A DNA stretch of 64,000 bases from contig NC_037313.1 in the NCBI RefSeq assembly GCF_000143535.2, forward strand, positions 2,301,501 to 2,365,500, given 5' to 3'. Positions 46,876 through 57,292 of the stretch are shown in pieces. The notes below the pieces were generated by a model. It was not told the origin of the DNA. It did no database searches and was given only the letters and a program-made list of their open reading frames with translations. Source of the DNA: Botrytis cinerea B05.10. Its lineage: Eukaryota > Ascomycota > Leotiomycetes > Helotiales > Sclerotiniaceae. The first letter of the stretch is position 1. Each line of letters starts with the position of its first letter. A program made the translations under genes and the position numbers.

Positions 46876-48207
46876 TTACAAAAGAAGAGCAGCGAGACCA
46901 GCAGCGGCCATCAAACCAGTAGCACCAGTTGGGAGGGAACCCATGGCGGATGAGGTTTCAGATGCGGCAGCGCTACCAGCGGCAGAGGTGGCGGAAGAGA
47001 CTCTGCTGGTGGCAGATGAAGCCACGCTGGAAGCACCTGAAGCCAAGCTAGAGGCAGCAGATGAAGCGGAAGATTCGAGGGAAGAGATAGCAGATCCGGC
47101 ACTGGATGAGATAGCAGAAGCGGAGGAAGCAGCCTCGGAAGAAATGCTGGTAATGGCTCCAATACCAGAGATGGTGGTGGATCCTACAGTGGTCTCAAAG
47201 GTGGAGGAATCACTGGTGACGGTGGAGACGATAGCAGAGGTGGTGATGGCAGATGATACACCGCTGTCAGTTGGGCTTGGGGTGCTGTAAATGGTGGAAG
47301 ATCCAACAGTAGACTCGAAGGTAGAATCATCACTGGTAATGGTGGAGACGATGGCAGAGGTAGAGATTGGAGTAGAGGATACAACAGCAATACCGCCGGA
47401 ACCGTAAATTGTAGTAGAGCCAATGGTGGTTGTGATGGTCTCAGATCCAGAGGTAACGGTTGCAAGGAGAGCAGAGGTGGTGATGGCGGAAGAGCTTGCA
47501 GCAGCCTATTGAATTTTGTTAGTGACTATTCCAATTCACTTGACAACAATGCCATTGTTGAAATCAATCTATGACCGAATGCGCAATTTTCTTTGTCGTT
47601 GGGCGTATCGGGGAATAACCACCCAAAACCCCGCACATAGAAATTGACGTCATGCCTTAGAAAGAAAGAATGAATGAATTAAGACTTACAGAAGACTCAG
47701 TAGAAGACTCAGCTGAACCACTTCCAGAAGCAGAGGCGGTGGAAGTAGCCAAGGTAGATGACTCGGCGGAACTAGTAGTAGAGACAGCTATTGAGTGTTA
47801 GAATAAGACCAAAGTGAAACGTGAAATCGTGGAGATCATACCTGCGCAGTAGCTTTGGCCGTAGGAGATGACAGAAACGGCAGCTTCAGCACCACATGCG
47901 GCATTGGAGCAATCACGGATACCATAGCCAAAGTCTGGCTTGGTGCAAAGACAGGCGGCATCAGGGGCAGAGCATCCAAGTTCTTCAGATTTAGCAAGCA
48001 TGTTGCTGATACAGGTTTGCTATTGAAGAAAGATGATTAGTCATTGGACATCGAAGAGATGAAAGTCGCATGCCCTTTGATGGCGCCGACATGAACATGT
48101 CGTGAATGGAATCAAATACTTACACCACATGGTGGGAGGTCAGAGAGGGATTGAGCGACAGAAGCAGCTGCGAAAGCGCTGATGGCGAGGATAACTGAGG
48201 CCTTCAT
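46876..48207 (-). CDS. CFEM-domain GPI-anchored cell-surface protein
   Basis: Four minus-strand exons, 48207-48124, 48019-47842, 47787-47690 and 47505-46876, splice to 329 residues; introns are 104, 54 and 184 bp. Residues 1-18 are a signal peptide (MKASVILAISAFAAASVA). The CFEM domain has all eight cysteines, at 27, 31, 44, 51, 53, 65, 70 and 86, with spacing C-x3-C-x12-C-x6-C-x-C-x11-C-x4-C-x15-C. Asp48 sits at the position that coordinates haem iron in characterised CFEM proteins (CSAPDAACLC). The long Ser/Thr/Ala region holds three related repeats containing ITTSA(L/I)(L/V)(A/S)T(V/I)TS. The C-terminus (GLMAAAGLAALLL) is a short hydrophobic tail suited to GPI attachment. Known roles of the family include haem/iron capture, adhesion and virulence; which applies is not visible. 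Confidence 0.92.
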
Positions 48208-49022
48208 GTTGATTATTTAGTTTTGGAGAAGTATACTTCGTAAATTGTAGCTTGTATTATGGAATGTTGAGATTGAAGAGAGGTGCTGGTCTTTCGAAAA
48301 GATGTGGACGTGGAGGTGGTGATTAGAAGTTATTTATCTTTGCTTTGAAGATGGATATGGAGAAGGGTATGGGACGAAAGTGGATAGGAAGACGCAGGAA
48401 GGTTTTCGCTTTGTGTGTAGAAAGTGAACTGGATTGAAAGTCAGTTTGGGGGTGGAAGTGAATCTTATTATAAATCTTAACACACGGGGAAGGACCATGA
48501 AAACAGAAGTGAGGTGTGAAGTCAGAGTGAGTCTTGATTGAGCCTTGACCAACACGATTGCGCGAAGCTTGATTTTTTTTCTTTCTTTCCTTTCTTTCCC
48601 TCCGTTCCTGCTGAGATGGGAAAGAGTGACGAAAGGGACATCCAGATCCATGAAAACGAACATTAAAATCAAGCTAAGGTAAGGTACCCAATTTGCCATC
48701 AGTCTGCTAGAGCTTCCAAGCTGGCACGGCTGGGTGTGATTTTTAGCTCTCTCCACCACCCAATGGACTAATTCACAATTGAGTTAATGAGGCAAATCTA
48801 ATCCCTTTCTCGTTAGCATCGTGGATAAAAGGCAATATGCTCCGTCGGCAGGCAGGGCGAATGGATTCGCTTTGACAAGATCCCTCCCTGGGCACAGCGT
48901 ACACATCCATCGCAGACGGTTTGGATATATCAAAATGTAATTACCAATGGAAGCTGTGCAACCACCATCTAATTTCACTCACTTCGTCCCAAGTATGCCA
49001 ATCGTAATGATTCCATATTAAT

Positions 49023-49122
49023 AAATGCAAATGCAAATTCAAATCCAAATGCAAATCCAAATGCAAATCCAAATGCAAATCCAAATGCAAATCCAAATGC
49101 AAATCCAAATTTAAATCCCAAT
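49023..49122. repeat. 12-bp tandem repeat (AAATGCAAATCC)
   Basis: About eight near-perfect copies alternating AAATGC and AAATCC. In the minus strand it reads as a Leu/His/Asp repeat, which explains an open frame there. Confidence 0.95.
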
Positions 49123-51482
49123 GCCTACATCTACTGCCCTTTTGGGAACGTTCTGTGTCCAACACCAGCAAAGATTATACTTTGCGAGGGTCATGTTGCC
49201 AACAAGTCCGTCTACGCTGGCCATGTCTTTTCCCCCAAAGCTTGGAAACGCTCACCGATTTGTGAACTCGCAAATGTACGTTGCCGTTTTGATTGTACTA
49301 GTTAATGCATCTTTACTTCATTCATTGTCGAGAGCCAGTAGCATGCTCAGAAGTGGAGGATACCAGCCACGAATTCTATATAAGATGGCTGGAAACATGC
49401 TTTTCCTTGTACACACACCCAGACGGGATTTTGGAGAGAGATGCTGTCCAACTCTCACTCGCTTGCAGATACTGATGCTGATGCTGATACTGATGCATGC
49501 GCCTTGGGTACATGTCCAATTCCAAGAAATCGTTAGTAAATTTCTCCGCATTTGCTGACCAGGAAGAGAGTGAAAAAGAAATCCAAGGTTGGGTTTGCAA
49601 GGGAAAGGGAAAGGGAAAGGGCAATGCAGGCAAGAGCGAAAGCAGATGTGGCGTGGCGTGGCACATCCATTCCGTTCTTTCTGACATCACGGACTGTGTG
49701 GCTGATGTCAATGATATTGGTGGTATGGGTGGTATGGGTGGTATGGGTGCTCTCCCCAGATCGTCCATGTTCAATTTCATACTTTTTCGATCACCCACGC
49801 ACCCTCTTACTGAGCACACTTTTGCATCTTGCATCCTTAAACTAATACCCTTACCCTTACAAGTCATGGTTACACAGATGCTGCTCTTGTTCATCGATAT
49901 CCGTCCGCCGTACAGAGAAGAGTGTAAATCATAGTGACGATTTACCTCGCACCCGTCATCCAAAACCAAGTTTCCGAATAGTTGTTTTCATGCTTCGCTG
50001 GCAAAGAAAAGTGGGAATGTGTTTCTTTGACTTGGTAATACTCTGTACATTTCCCTTCGCTTCTTCCACGAATTTGTCAATGGGGTTCAATTCGGATTCA
50101 CAAACACATCAACCGTGTGGGCTTGGTTTTTTTACTATTTTTTTTGTTTTTTTACCACTGCTGCTCTCTCCATAATCCCGTGAGTCGTGACGTTTATCTA
50201 ACATCGAGAGTAAGATCGTCCTTCCAAAATTTCCATCTTTTCATTAATATCCAAGCTTCACTTCCCAGGTCGAATCTTATTTCAGGGTCCACCGAGAGGC
50301 TGGGATACCAACCGGGGATGATCTGCACTTCCTATCTCTTGCCATTACAACAGAGTCGAGACTCAAGACACCACTAAATCAAGGAAAGGAAGGTCACGGC
50401 GACTCAATACTTCTGCGCCAATATACCGGCTTTGACAACCGAAAAGGATACAAGTTCCCCACGAAACCAAGGATAAATCCTGGCCCATTGAATTTAATAA
50501 GTGGTTCGCTTGTCCTTGTTGAGCTGAAGGGACTCGAGAGCAGAATATTTGATATTGATGTTCATTGTCCAGGGTGATGAAAAGGTCTATAGCGATGGAA
50601 GCTTCTAGGAGGTTTGTTCATGTAGGTGAAATCTAATTGGAAATATTCGGCGATGAGATGGAGAATATGGGATTCCACGAGAATACAAAGGGATGGTATT
50701 TGTGTTGTGAAATCCAGTCCTCCAACACCTGGGCTAGGTATCGACTTCATTTCCTCTCATCCTCCTTCATTTCCTCCAAATCAACTGATTGTATCACGCA
50801 AATCTCTTGGACCTCTCTCATGACCTATACTACCCATTGCCTACCTAGTCAACTTCATGGCTCGAAGTACGGAAAGCATCTACTACCACCTACTACCTAC
50901 TACCTACCACCTACTCCCCAGCTAGTAGATACCACAAAGTTTTCACGCTATTGAATACTTAATACTTGACACTTGAAAATTCCACTTGAATACACGCCTA
51001 GGTAAAGACTTCATCTTCTCTTCCACCACTCTTCATTCCTGTGGCTGGTAAAACCTTAAAGAACTTAATTTCACTTCCTTCGGTAATTGAACGAACCATT
51101 CCATTGATCTAGAGCCAATCCTTCAGGCGGACAAGGATCATCAGCTCATGACTATTTTTCCTATCGGCGTTTACCTGTCCATTCTCTTAAATTGCAATCC
51201 GGAGTATTGATCTTGGAAAGCTAGAAGCTTTTTTCCTGCCCCTCCAGTTTCCAATCATTTTCCCACGATATTAAACATCCCTTCCAGAGAAAGGGTACAG
51301 CCTCGTGGGATCGAATGAACTGATATCTATCCAAGATCCATTTATCCGTCCACCTCCAGATAGCGATAACGTTGCGGCAAGGAACCGAAGGAAAGGGTCC
51401 CCGAGACATCTCAGCTCGGGTGATAGTCCGAACGCGATCTTGATATCCATGTACGGAGTAGGGCGATACACATTAACAATTC

Positions 51483-51587
51483 ACAATTTCACAGTATCAC
51501 CGCTTCACAGTATCACCACTTCACAGTATCACCACTTCACAATATCACAGTATCACAGCTTCACAATATCACAACTTCACAATATCA
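51483..51587. repeat. 16-bp tandem repeat (CACTTCACAGTATCAC)
   Basis: About six copies of a 16-bp unit, with one 8-bp partial unit in the middle; CAGTATCAC shifts to CAATATCAC toward the right. Confidence 0.9.
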
Positions 51588-52930
51588 TGACCCCGCCGCC
51601 AAAATAGGATTGATCCTGCGGTCCTTTTGTCTGTATCTGTACTCGAAACTTTTCAAGCGCAAAGTTACTGTCCCACAACAGTTTCTGCCTTTTCGATATT
51701 TAGCACAATTGAATCCTAAACAAGTCTGATCCGCATCAGAATCTGACTACTAGATTCTTACTTTGATATTTCCATACACCGCCTATTCATTGTTCAAACT
51801 TCAGAGCGACTGATGAAGCGCAATGGAGCTCAATCGAGCGCAAAGTGATGTGGCAATTCACATTTCCATATCGCTCGCATGTCAATGTTTTACAGTTGCT
51901 CGGTCGCGAAAATTTCAATCATGGTGGTGGGCAGTGGAGACAACGCAAATACTTTTATTTTTATTTTGCCAGCGCAACTGAGCTCGAGCAAAAATTTCAG
52001 TCGAGTGCATTCTCTGTCTCTCCGCCAGTCTTGCGTCACCTCTAGTTCTAGAACTTGACCTCCTCTCTGTTCATGAATTGATCTGACCTTTTAGATCATA
52101 CATCATAACAGCTGTACCTTCATCCAAGATTCAATCAATGAACAATCTGGGAATACCTAAATGTCTTAGGGTTATGTCATAATATGGGTACCACAATTTT
52201 CTGGGCCTCCCAGAGTCGTAGCCCTAGCCCAAGCCCAAGCTTAAGCTCAAGCTCCATTTAGTTAGTGGAGATATACTTGGCCAGCCCCACCACTCATGCT
52301 GTCTTTGAATTTTTTGTCTTGCATCTTTCATTCTTCCTCAGCGCTCACTGATCTTTCGGCCCGTTGGTAGTCATGAATGACAATCGATACCTGATCAAAT
52401 TGGACCGACAACAAGTATGGAGGGACACGAATGATGACTGACTCGAAGTCCACGAGTTTCGGTTCGGGACAAGCTGTCAAAGTCAACGCGTCTACTCGAG
52501 TACGTATTCACATGCTTGGTGAAAGTGGTGTGGAATACATGATGAATGTTTTTGAGCTTCTACATATCCAAAGCTCTTTGTCTAGTTTTGTTAAGAAGAC
52601 GGTAATAAGCTACATGGATTAGTGAGCAGCGAGTGTACCATTACTGGAATATTCGACCCCAATCATCACCATTGAAAGTTTATTTGTAGTTCATGAACTG
52701 GGCCAATTCTCGCTCTCTATTCCGTGTTCCATATTCTAGTTTTCTGCCCTTTTCTCATTAGTACCAAGCCTAGTGGATGATCCTTTTCTTATAATTACCT
52801 AACAATTATTTCTAACCCCCACCAAAATTTTGCACCCCACCCAAAAACTTTCTCCACGTGACTAAAATTATTCTCTCCAAAATCTTCACCACAACCACAA
52901 AAAAAACATCGCAACAACCTCAAAAAGAAC

Positions 52931-52943
52931 AAAAAGAGCAAAA
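52931..52943 (-). terminator. Pol III T-run after the tRNA
   Basis: On the minus strand, TTTT and TTTTT runs lie 10-24 nt after the end of the tRNA, as expected for RNA polymerase III termination. Confidence 0.7.
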
Positions 52944-52953
52944 GATGAATCAA

Positions 52954-53074
52954 TGGCGGTGCTGGGAATCGAACCCAGATTGAAGCGGGAATTGGAGCTT
53001 GCAATAGCTCATCTTCGTGAAGACCCTTAGAGGAGAAACCACAACACCACGTGCTACCATTACACCACACCACC
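52954..53074 (-). tRNA. Intron-containing tRNA, probably tRNA-His(GTG)
   Basis: The minus strand has an A box (TGGTGTAATGG) and a B box (GGTTCGATTCC). Acceptor arms GGTGGTG and CACCGCC pair with one G-U, the T arm is CTGGG-TTCGATT-CCCAG, and the discriminator is A. The D arm is GTGT/GCAC. The anticodon stem-loop begins TGGTG-TTGTGG, placing GTG after U33, the same TTGTGG(C) loop as in yeast tRNA-His. After position 37 an approximately 50-nt intron must be removed to reach C-CGCTT-CAAT before the T arm; the anticodon stem then has one T-T mismatch and G-U pairs. The tRNA call is firm; the isotype and exact intron ends are less certain. His-tRNA needs a post-transcriptional G at -1, which is not encoded. 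Confidence 0.78.
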
Positions 53075-54697
53075 TTGCTATTTGATGGAAGCAGAGGTTG
53101 ATATTTGGGAAGATGAAGAGAAGACAAATTGGACCCACAAGTGTGGGCTGACAGCTAGTCGCGGTCGTGGGGTTACCATATGAATATGAGTAACTAAGTC
53201 ACTTTACCTACTAAGCCTTGAGGCACAGGTGTGACTCATGTCTTTCTGCATTCAGTGATCTTTGATGTTTTGTTTGTTCATTATTTTAGGGTCTAACGGA
53301 GTGCGATTCTAAGGGCGCATGTTTTCTACTGAGCATTTCGACTTGACGTCCCCATGTATGAAACTCATGATCTTGCTACTCGGTGCATCGTTGATCGATC
53401 AGAAGTTATCCCATTAGTTGCAAGCCCCTGTGGCATCTCCTATTGCTTCCTCACTTGTATTTTGAGTTTCAAGTTCATTGTCAACTTCCCTCCTCTCCCG
53501 TACTACTCTCGAGGCCATTCAAGATGGTCAGCTCTTTTCAATCAACACTTTGCAACGTCTGTTCTCTATGATTCACTTGATCTCGAGCTTTTTATCAATT
53601 TCCATTTCTTCTCTTCTACGTTATTGAAGACTTTCTACTCGACTAGCCCGTCTAAATTTCCTTCAACTCAACAGGGACGAGTTCTATTCCCATATTTGCC
53701 CATCGTTCTACTGAGAATACTTACATAGTTAAACCCGTTCTTTGTGATTCGATGCTAAACCAATCAATCATTGTTATTTCACCTCTTCCGTTTTATCGAA
53801 CTTAGATACCATCAGTATCATTGAAGTTCTCTTGGACTAACGTGCTAATACTGGACATGCTTTACATATAGAACTAATTCAATAGTTCCAAGGAGAGTAT
53901 TCAAGTATTATATTTAGGAGCCTTGAAAATGCTATCTCAATGATTCAAAATAATCACGGGATACACTGGAGACCCAGGTGGCGGGTGATTGAAAGGGCAT
54001 ATGAAATTGCAATCCTATCTACATCTGTGATGTAGACGGGAAGTGATAAATCCAGGATGTTTGAGATGAAGTATCTGGCGGCACGAGGGAGGGTAGCCAG
54101 CTCGTTGTGCTATTGACCGATGAACTTATGAATTTAGTTATTAGGTTGTATCGAGAAACCCATTTTGCATCATCTTTTTACTGATACAACATTGTAATCT
54201 AACCTCGAGTTGAAGGGCGTGGATTTGTTTTGATATAGATGTAAGTATATTATTACTATGTTGGATGGTTTCTAGTAATTTCTTATTATATAGATGATGT
54301 ATTCGATATCGCTATGTTATTTTGGCACTACTCTTATGATACTACACTCTTATGACACTACATTCTTATAACACTATACTCCTATGATACTACACTCTTG
54401 GGACACCATCGACTCACGACATTATTCACTAAAGAAACTATCTATCCCCGTGTGACATAACTCGCCGAAAACACTATATTTCCACAACATTGCATTGCAA
54501 CACTAGAACATCAATCTCCCACACTATCATTCATATCCATATAACAACATTCTCTTTGGACACTTTCCCACCATGATACTATACTTCTACAAAGCCGTCA
54601 TTGCATTAGGATCCTATTTCCGCAGGATACCGTTTATCTAGATCATTCTCTCCTTTTGAAGATAACCATTTATACAATTCTGGATATTTTTGGCGCT
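53075..54697. other. Intergenic region
   Basis: No recognised gene. An ATG-led frame at 53354-53728 (124 codons, plus) is hydrophobic but has no known domain. The 16-bp array at 54330-54409 grades into more diverged copies up to about 54600. Confidence 0.5.
54330..54409. repeat. 16-bp tandem repeat (ACTCTTATGATACTAC)
   Basis: Five contiguous 16-bp units at 54330, 54346, 54362, 54378 and 54394 with one to four changes each; further degenerate ACACTAT-type units follow. Confidence 0.9.
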
Positions 54698-55069
54698 ATG
54701 ATGTTCGATTTCTCTCAGTACCCAGAATCTATCACAGCACAAGGGAAGATCACGTTTACAGTTTCTAAACGCTTCAAGGACGCGCATAGTCTCACCTCAG
54801 TTCAATTTATTCACAAGGGCCCAAGAACGGTCAGGGAGGTTTCCTCGCTCTCACGGGCTTCTACGTTAATCAACTCTGGGCTTTCAAATGCGCCTAAATT
54901 TGACGCCAAGTCTATGTCCGCTGAATCATTTGGACGAAAGCAATTGAAGCAGCATATGGAAGATTTTTATATTTTGGTCGCGAAAGTCGAGGGGGAGCAT
55001 CCTAAGCCCCGAATGCTCGAAGTGGATGAGGAACAGCTTGAACGGGGAGACTGTGCCGCAAGAACATAG
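54698..55069 (+). CDS. Hypothetical small protein
   Basis: The open frame extends upstream to a non-ATG codon, so the first ATG at 54698 (MMFDFSQYPESITAQGK) gives 123 residues ending ...GDCAART. The composition (mixed charged and hydrophobic, FYILVAKVEGEHPKPRMLEVDEEQLE) looks more protein-like than most chance frames here, but I know no family. It is followed directly by the 36-bp repeat array and could be a gene relic in this repeat-rich stretch or a lineage-specific gene. Confidence 0.3.
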   Translation: MMFDFSQYPESITAQGKITFTVSKRFKDAHSLTSVQFIHKGPRTVREVSSLSRASTLINSGLSNAPKFDAKSMSAESFGRKQLKQHMEDFYILVAKVEGEHPKPRMLEVDEEQLERGDCAART

Positions 55070-55147
55070 GTTTTGATGGAAGTGAGAGATAGAACTTCTG
55101 ATAATTTATTGGGGATTGTAATTTGATCATTATATATATTTGAATGT

Positions 55148-55292
55148 TGAATACAATTAGGATATTCAAATCGCCCTCGGATAATGAATGTGATTGAGAT
55201 ATTCCAATCATTTCAAGCATTGAAAACAACTAGGGTATACAAAGTATTTCAATCAATGAACACAATTGGAATACTCAAACCACTTCAAATAC
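55148..55292. repeat. 36-bp degenerate tandem repeat, locus 2 (4 copies)
   Basis: Units begin at 55148 (37 bp), 55185, 55221 and 55257 (36 bp each), consensus TGAA.ACAATTGG.ATATTC plus CAAATCATTTCAA..A; a partial unit follows. The same unit occurs twice at 44360-44431. Confidence 0.8.
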
Positions 55293-55444
55293 CGAATGCA
55301 TTTGAAAGTTTACATCTATCCTATTCTATTCTATTCAACTCACCATCCCATTTAATCATTCACAACCAATGAGTAAAGTAACACTCATCTATTTGACTTT
55401 ATATCTCAGATTCATACACGAAGCTTGTAGCCGGGCTTTAAAAA

Positions 55445-55686
55445 CACAACAGTAACCGTGTGAACGAAGTGAATGACTTCAATTCAATTACCACTGTAAT
55501 TTAGCTACTGTAATAAAGCCCTAAGCGAATGCGAAAGAGACTAGCTCTTTCAGTAAGTCTTCATAAGACTTACTACTTTCAATACGTAGCTAGCTCTTTA
55601 GACAGAATACAATTATTAGACATACAGGACCTACGCAATTCGTGGGTGCTATGTCTTCCGTATCCTTCTCGTACCAACAGTAACCC
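55445..55686 (-). repeat. Dispersed repeat, copy B (opposite orientation to copy A)
   Basis: The reverse complement of this stretch aligns with 10453-10697 over nearly its whole length. The hairpin at 55552-55574 has 10-bp arms AGTAAGTCTT and AAGACTTACT around a 3-nt loop. Compared with copy A, the G-C pair in the arm is an A-T pair here, on both sides of the hairpin. A short direct repeat AACAGTAACC is present at both ends of this copy (about 55448 and 55676). Confidence 0.75.
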
Positions 55687-55798
55687 ACTTTATTTCAACA
55701 CCGCTTATAATACCAAGTCCCTTTTAATCAATTATTTTTGCACAGGGCCAAAATTCGTAACAAAATTGGTTTCTATAAGAGTATACGCAATATACTAT

Positions 55799-55824
55799 AC
55801 TATATATATATATATATATATATA
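55799..55824. repeat. (TA)n microsatellite
   Basis: Thirteen or so TA units in an AT-rich context. Confidence 0.95.
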
Positions 55825-57292
55825 GTGTCAACAAATTTTATCCATCTTTTCTTTACCCTTACCCATAGCAAATTTTGGTCACAACTAAAATCTCTGGTGT
55901 GGATTTCCACTCGATATATAAAATTGAAAGTCTAGACTTTTCCGATCAAGCTGTTTTCATTTCCATGGCTAATAATGGCAGTAAGTGTATATATATATGT
56001 ATACTTTATACTTTGAGATTGAGATTGAATCTCGTGTCGATTCCTGCGCTACCTGACTGCACTCGTCGATGGTTTCTCAGTTGATGATATCTGACGTGAT
56101 CAAATCTTTGCTTGTCAATGTATACTTCGCTGGACCTTTAACAATAAGCCAGTACAGTAAGTAGCCTTTAGGCGTACCCTCCCCCCTCCCCCCTCCTCGA
56201 TTCTGTATGAATCTTTTTGCCCTCTGAATCAATACCCTCCCAGTACTTTCCCCAAATGAAAATTCATCGCCGCCATCACTTTCTCCAGCTACTGACTCAT
56301 TTGCTTCATCATGATCGCTCTCGCCCGCTGAGTCACCGACAGTAGAATCCTTCCCCTTCTCAGCTTGATCGTTCACAACCGCTGATGCTGCATCAGTTTG
56401 ACCCAACTCATCGTTGCGCCTTTGGCAATAAGCGCTCGATCACCTCGCACTAGCAACCCTGGCATCTTGCGTATCTTCACTACATTTGCTCAAAATGCTG
56501 AAAAGAGCATCCAATCCATTAAAAATTACCCTTGCAAATCTTAAGTTGCTAAACAGCTGGGTATAATTGACATGACTTTCGGAAGAGGCTGCGAAGTGTA
56601 TATGTAAAGGTCCAAAAAAACATATGGTGATAACATATATATCAAAGGGCCAAATAGTAGCGATGAATTGGCAGGGGGATCAAGGCTTCTGATGCTATTT
56701 GCTGGATTCACAGAAGAATGAGTTCGATTACCTCGAATACCGAGGAAAGTCTGTTATTGTGTGAGAAAACTTGGAGACTGAGAGCAGAGCAGAGCAGGGC
56801 GGGGTATGGGAGTGGGAGTATAAGGGGAAGCGAATCAGGTGAATAAGAAGTTTTGAGAGAGAAGAGTGTGATAAGTCAGAGATGGGAGACGAGTGGAAGC
56901 GGGATGGCGGGGTAGCTGAATTCACATCTCTGTTAAATTGTTCTTGGAGGGTGTCCCCAAAGACAAAATATAATTGCACCATATCTTCACCACGTACACA
57001 AGCAATTCATAAAACAATCATAGCAATGAACTATCTCGACTAAAGTACTAAGTAACCTCTCATAATTGCATATGTTCCTCAAGACTAATTTCTTCCCGTA
57101 GTATCCCCAATTATTCATACAACATCGACATCGTACCTACATAATAACCATATTGTTTATCCATCCATCCATCCTGCCATTCCCATAAAAATGACAATCA
57201 ATCAATAAATCAACGCCTTATTACCCCCTTCCCCCCAAAAACAAAAGCACCAAAGCGTGAGCTTTACTCATCTCTCATCTAGCATATCTATT

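Larger units (their letters stand above)
48208..52953. other. 4.7-kb region without recognisable genes
   Basis: Upstream region of the CFEM gene and 3' flank of the tRNA. Several open frames up to 197 codons (for example 49969-49376, minus) overlap each other on both strands and are shaped by repeats; none shows a domain. It contains the 12-bp array at 49023-49122, GGTGGTATG repeats at about 49721-49748, ACCTACTACC repeats at about 50880-50915 and the 16-bp array at 51483-51587. Confidence 0.55.
55070..57292. other. Repeat-rich AT-rich intergenic region
   Basis: It contains the 36-bp array (55148-55292), dispersed repeat copy B (55445-55686) and a TA microsatellite (55799-55824). On the minus strand at about 56420-56080 an acidic reading frame (AGESDHDEANES, then GGDEFSFGES) without a clear start may be a gene fragment. 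The last 300 bp are the 3' flank of RNR1. Confidence 0.5.

Noticed and set aside
49376..49969. 197-codon minus-strand frame and overlapping plus-strand frames
   Set aside because: Overlapping frames on both strands are kept open by GGTGGTATG and AAAGGG repeats; no conserved motif.
56077..56406. Acidic minus-strand frame (GESDHDEANES, GGDEFSFGES)
   Set aside because: No ATG or convincing splice acceptor at its start; kept only as a possible gene fragment in the intergenic note.
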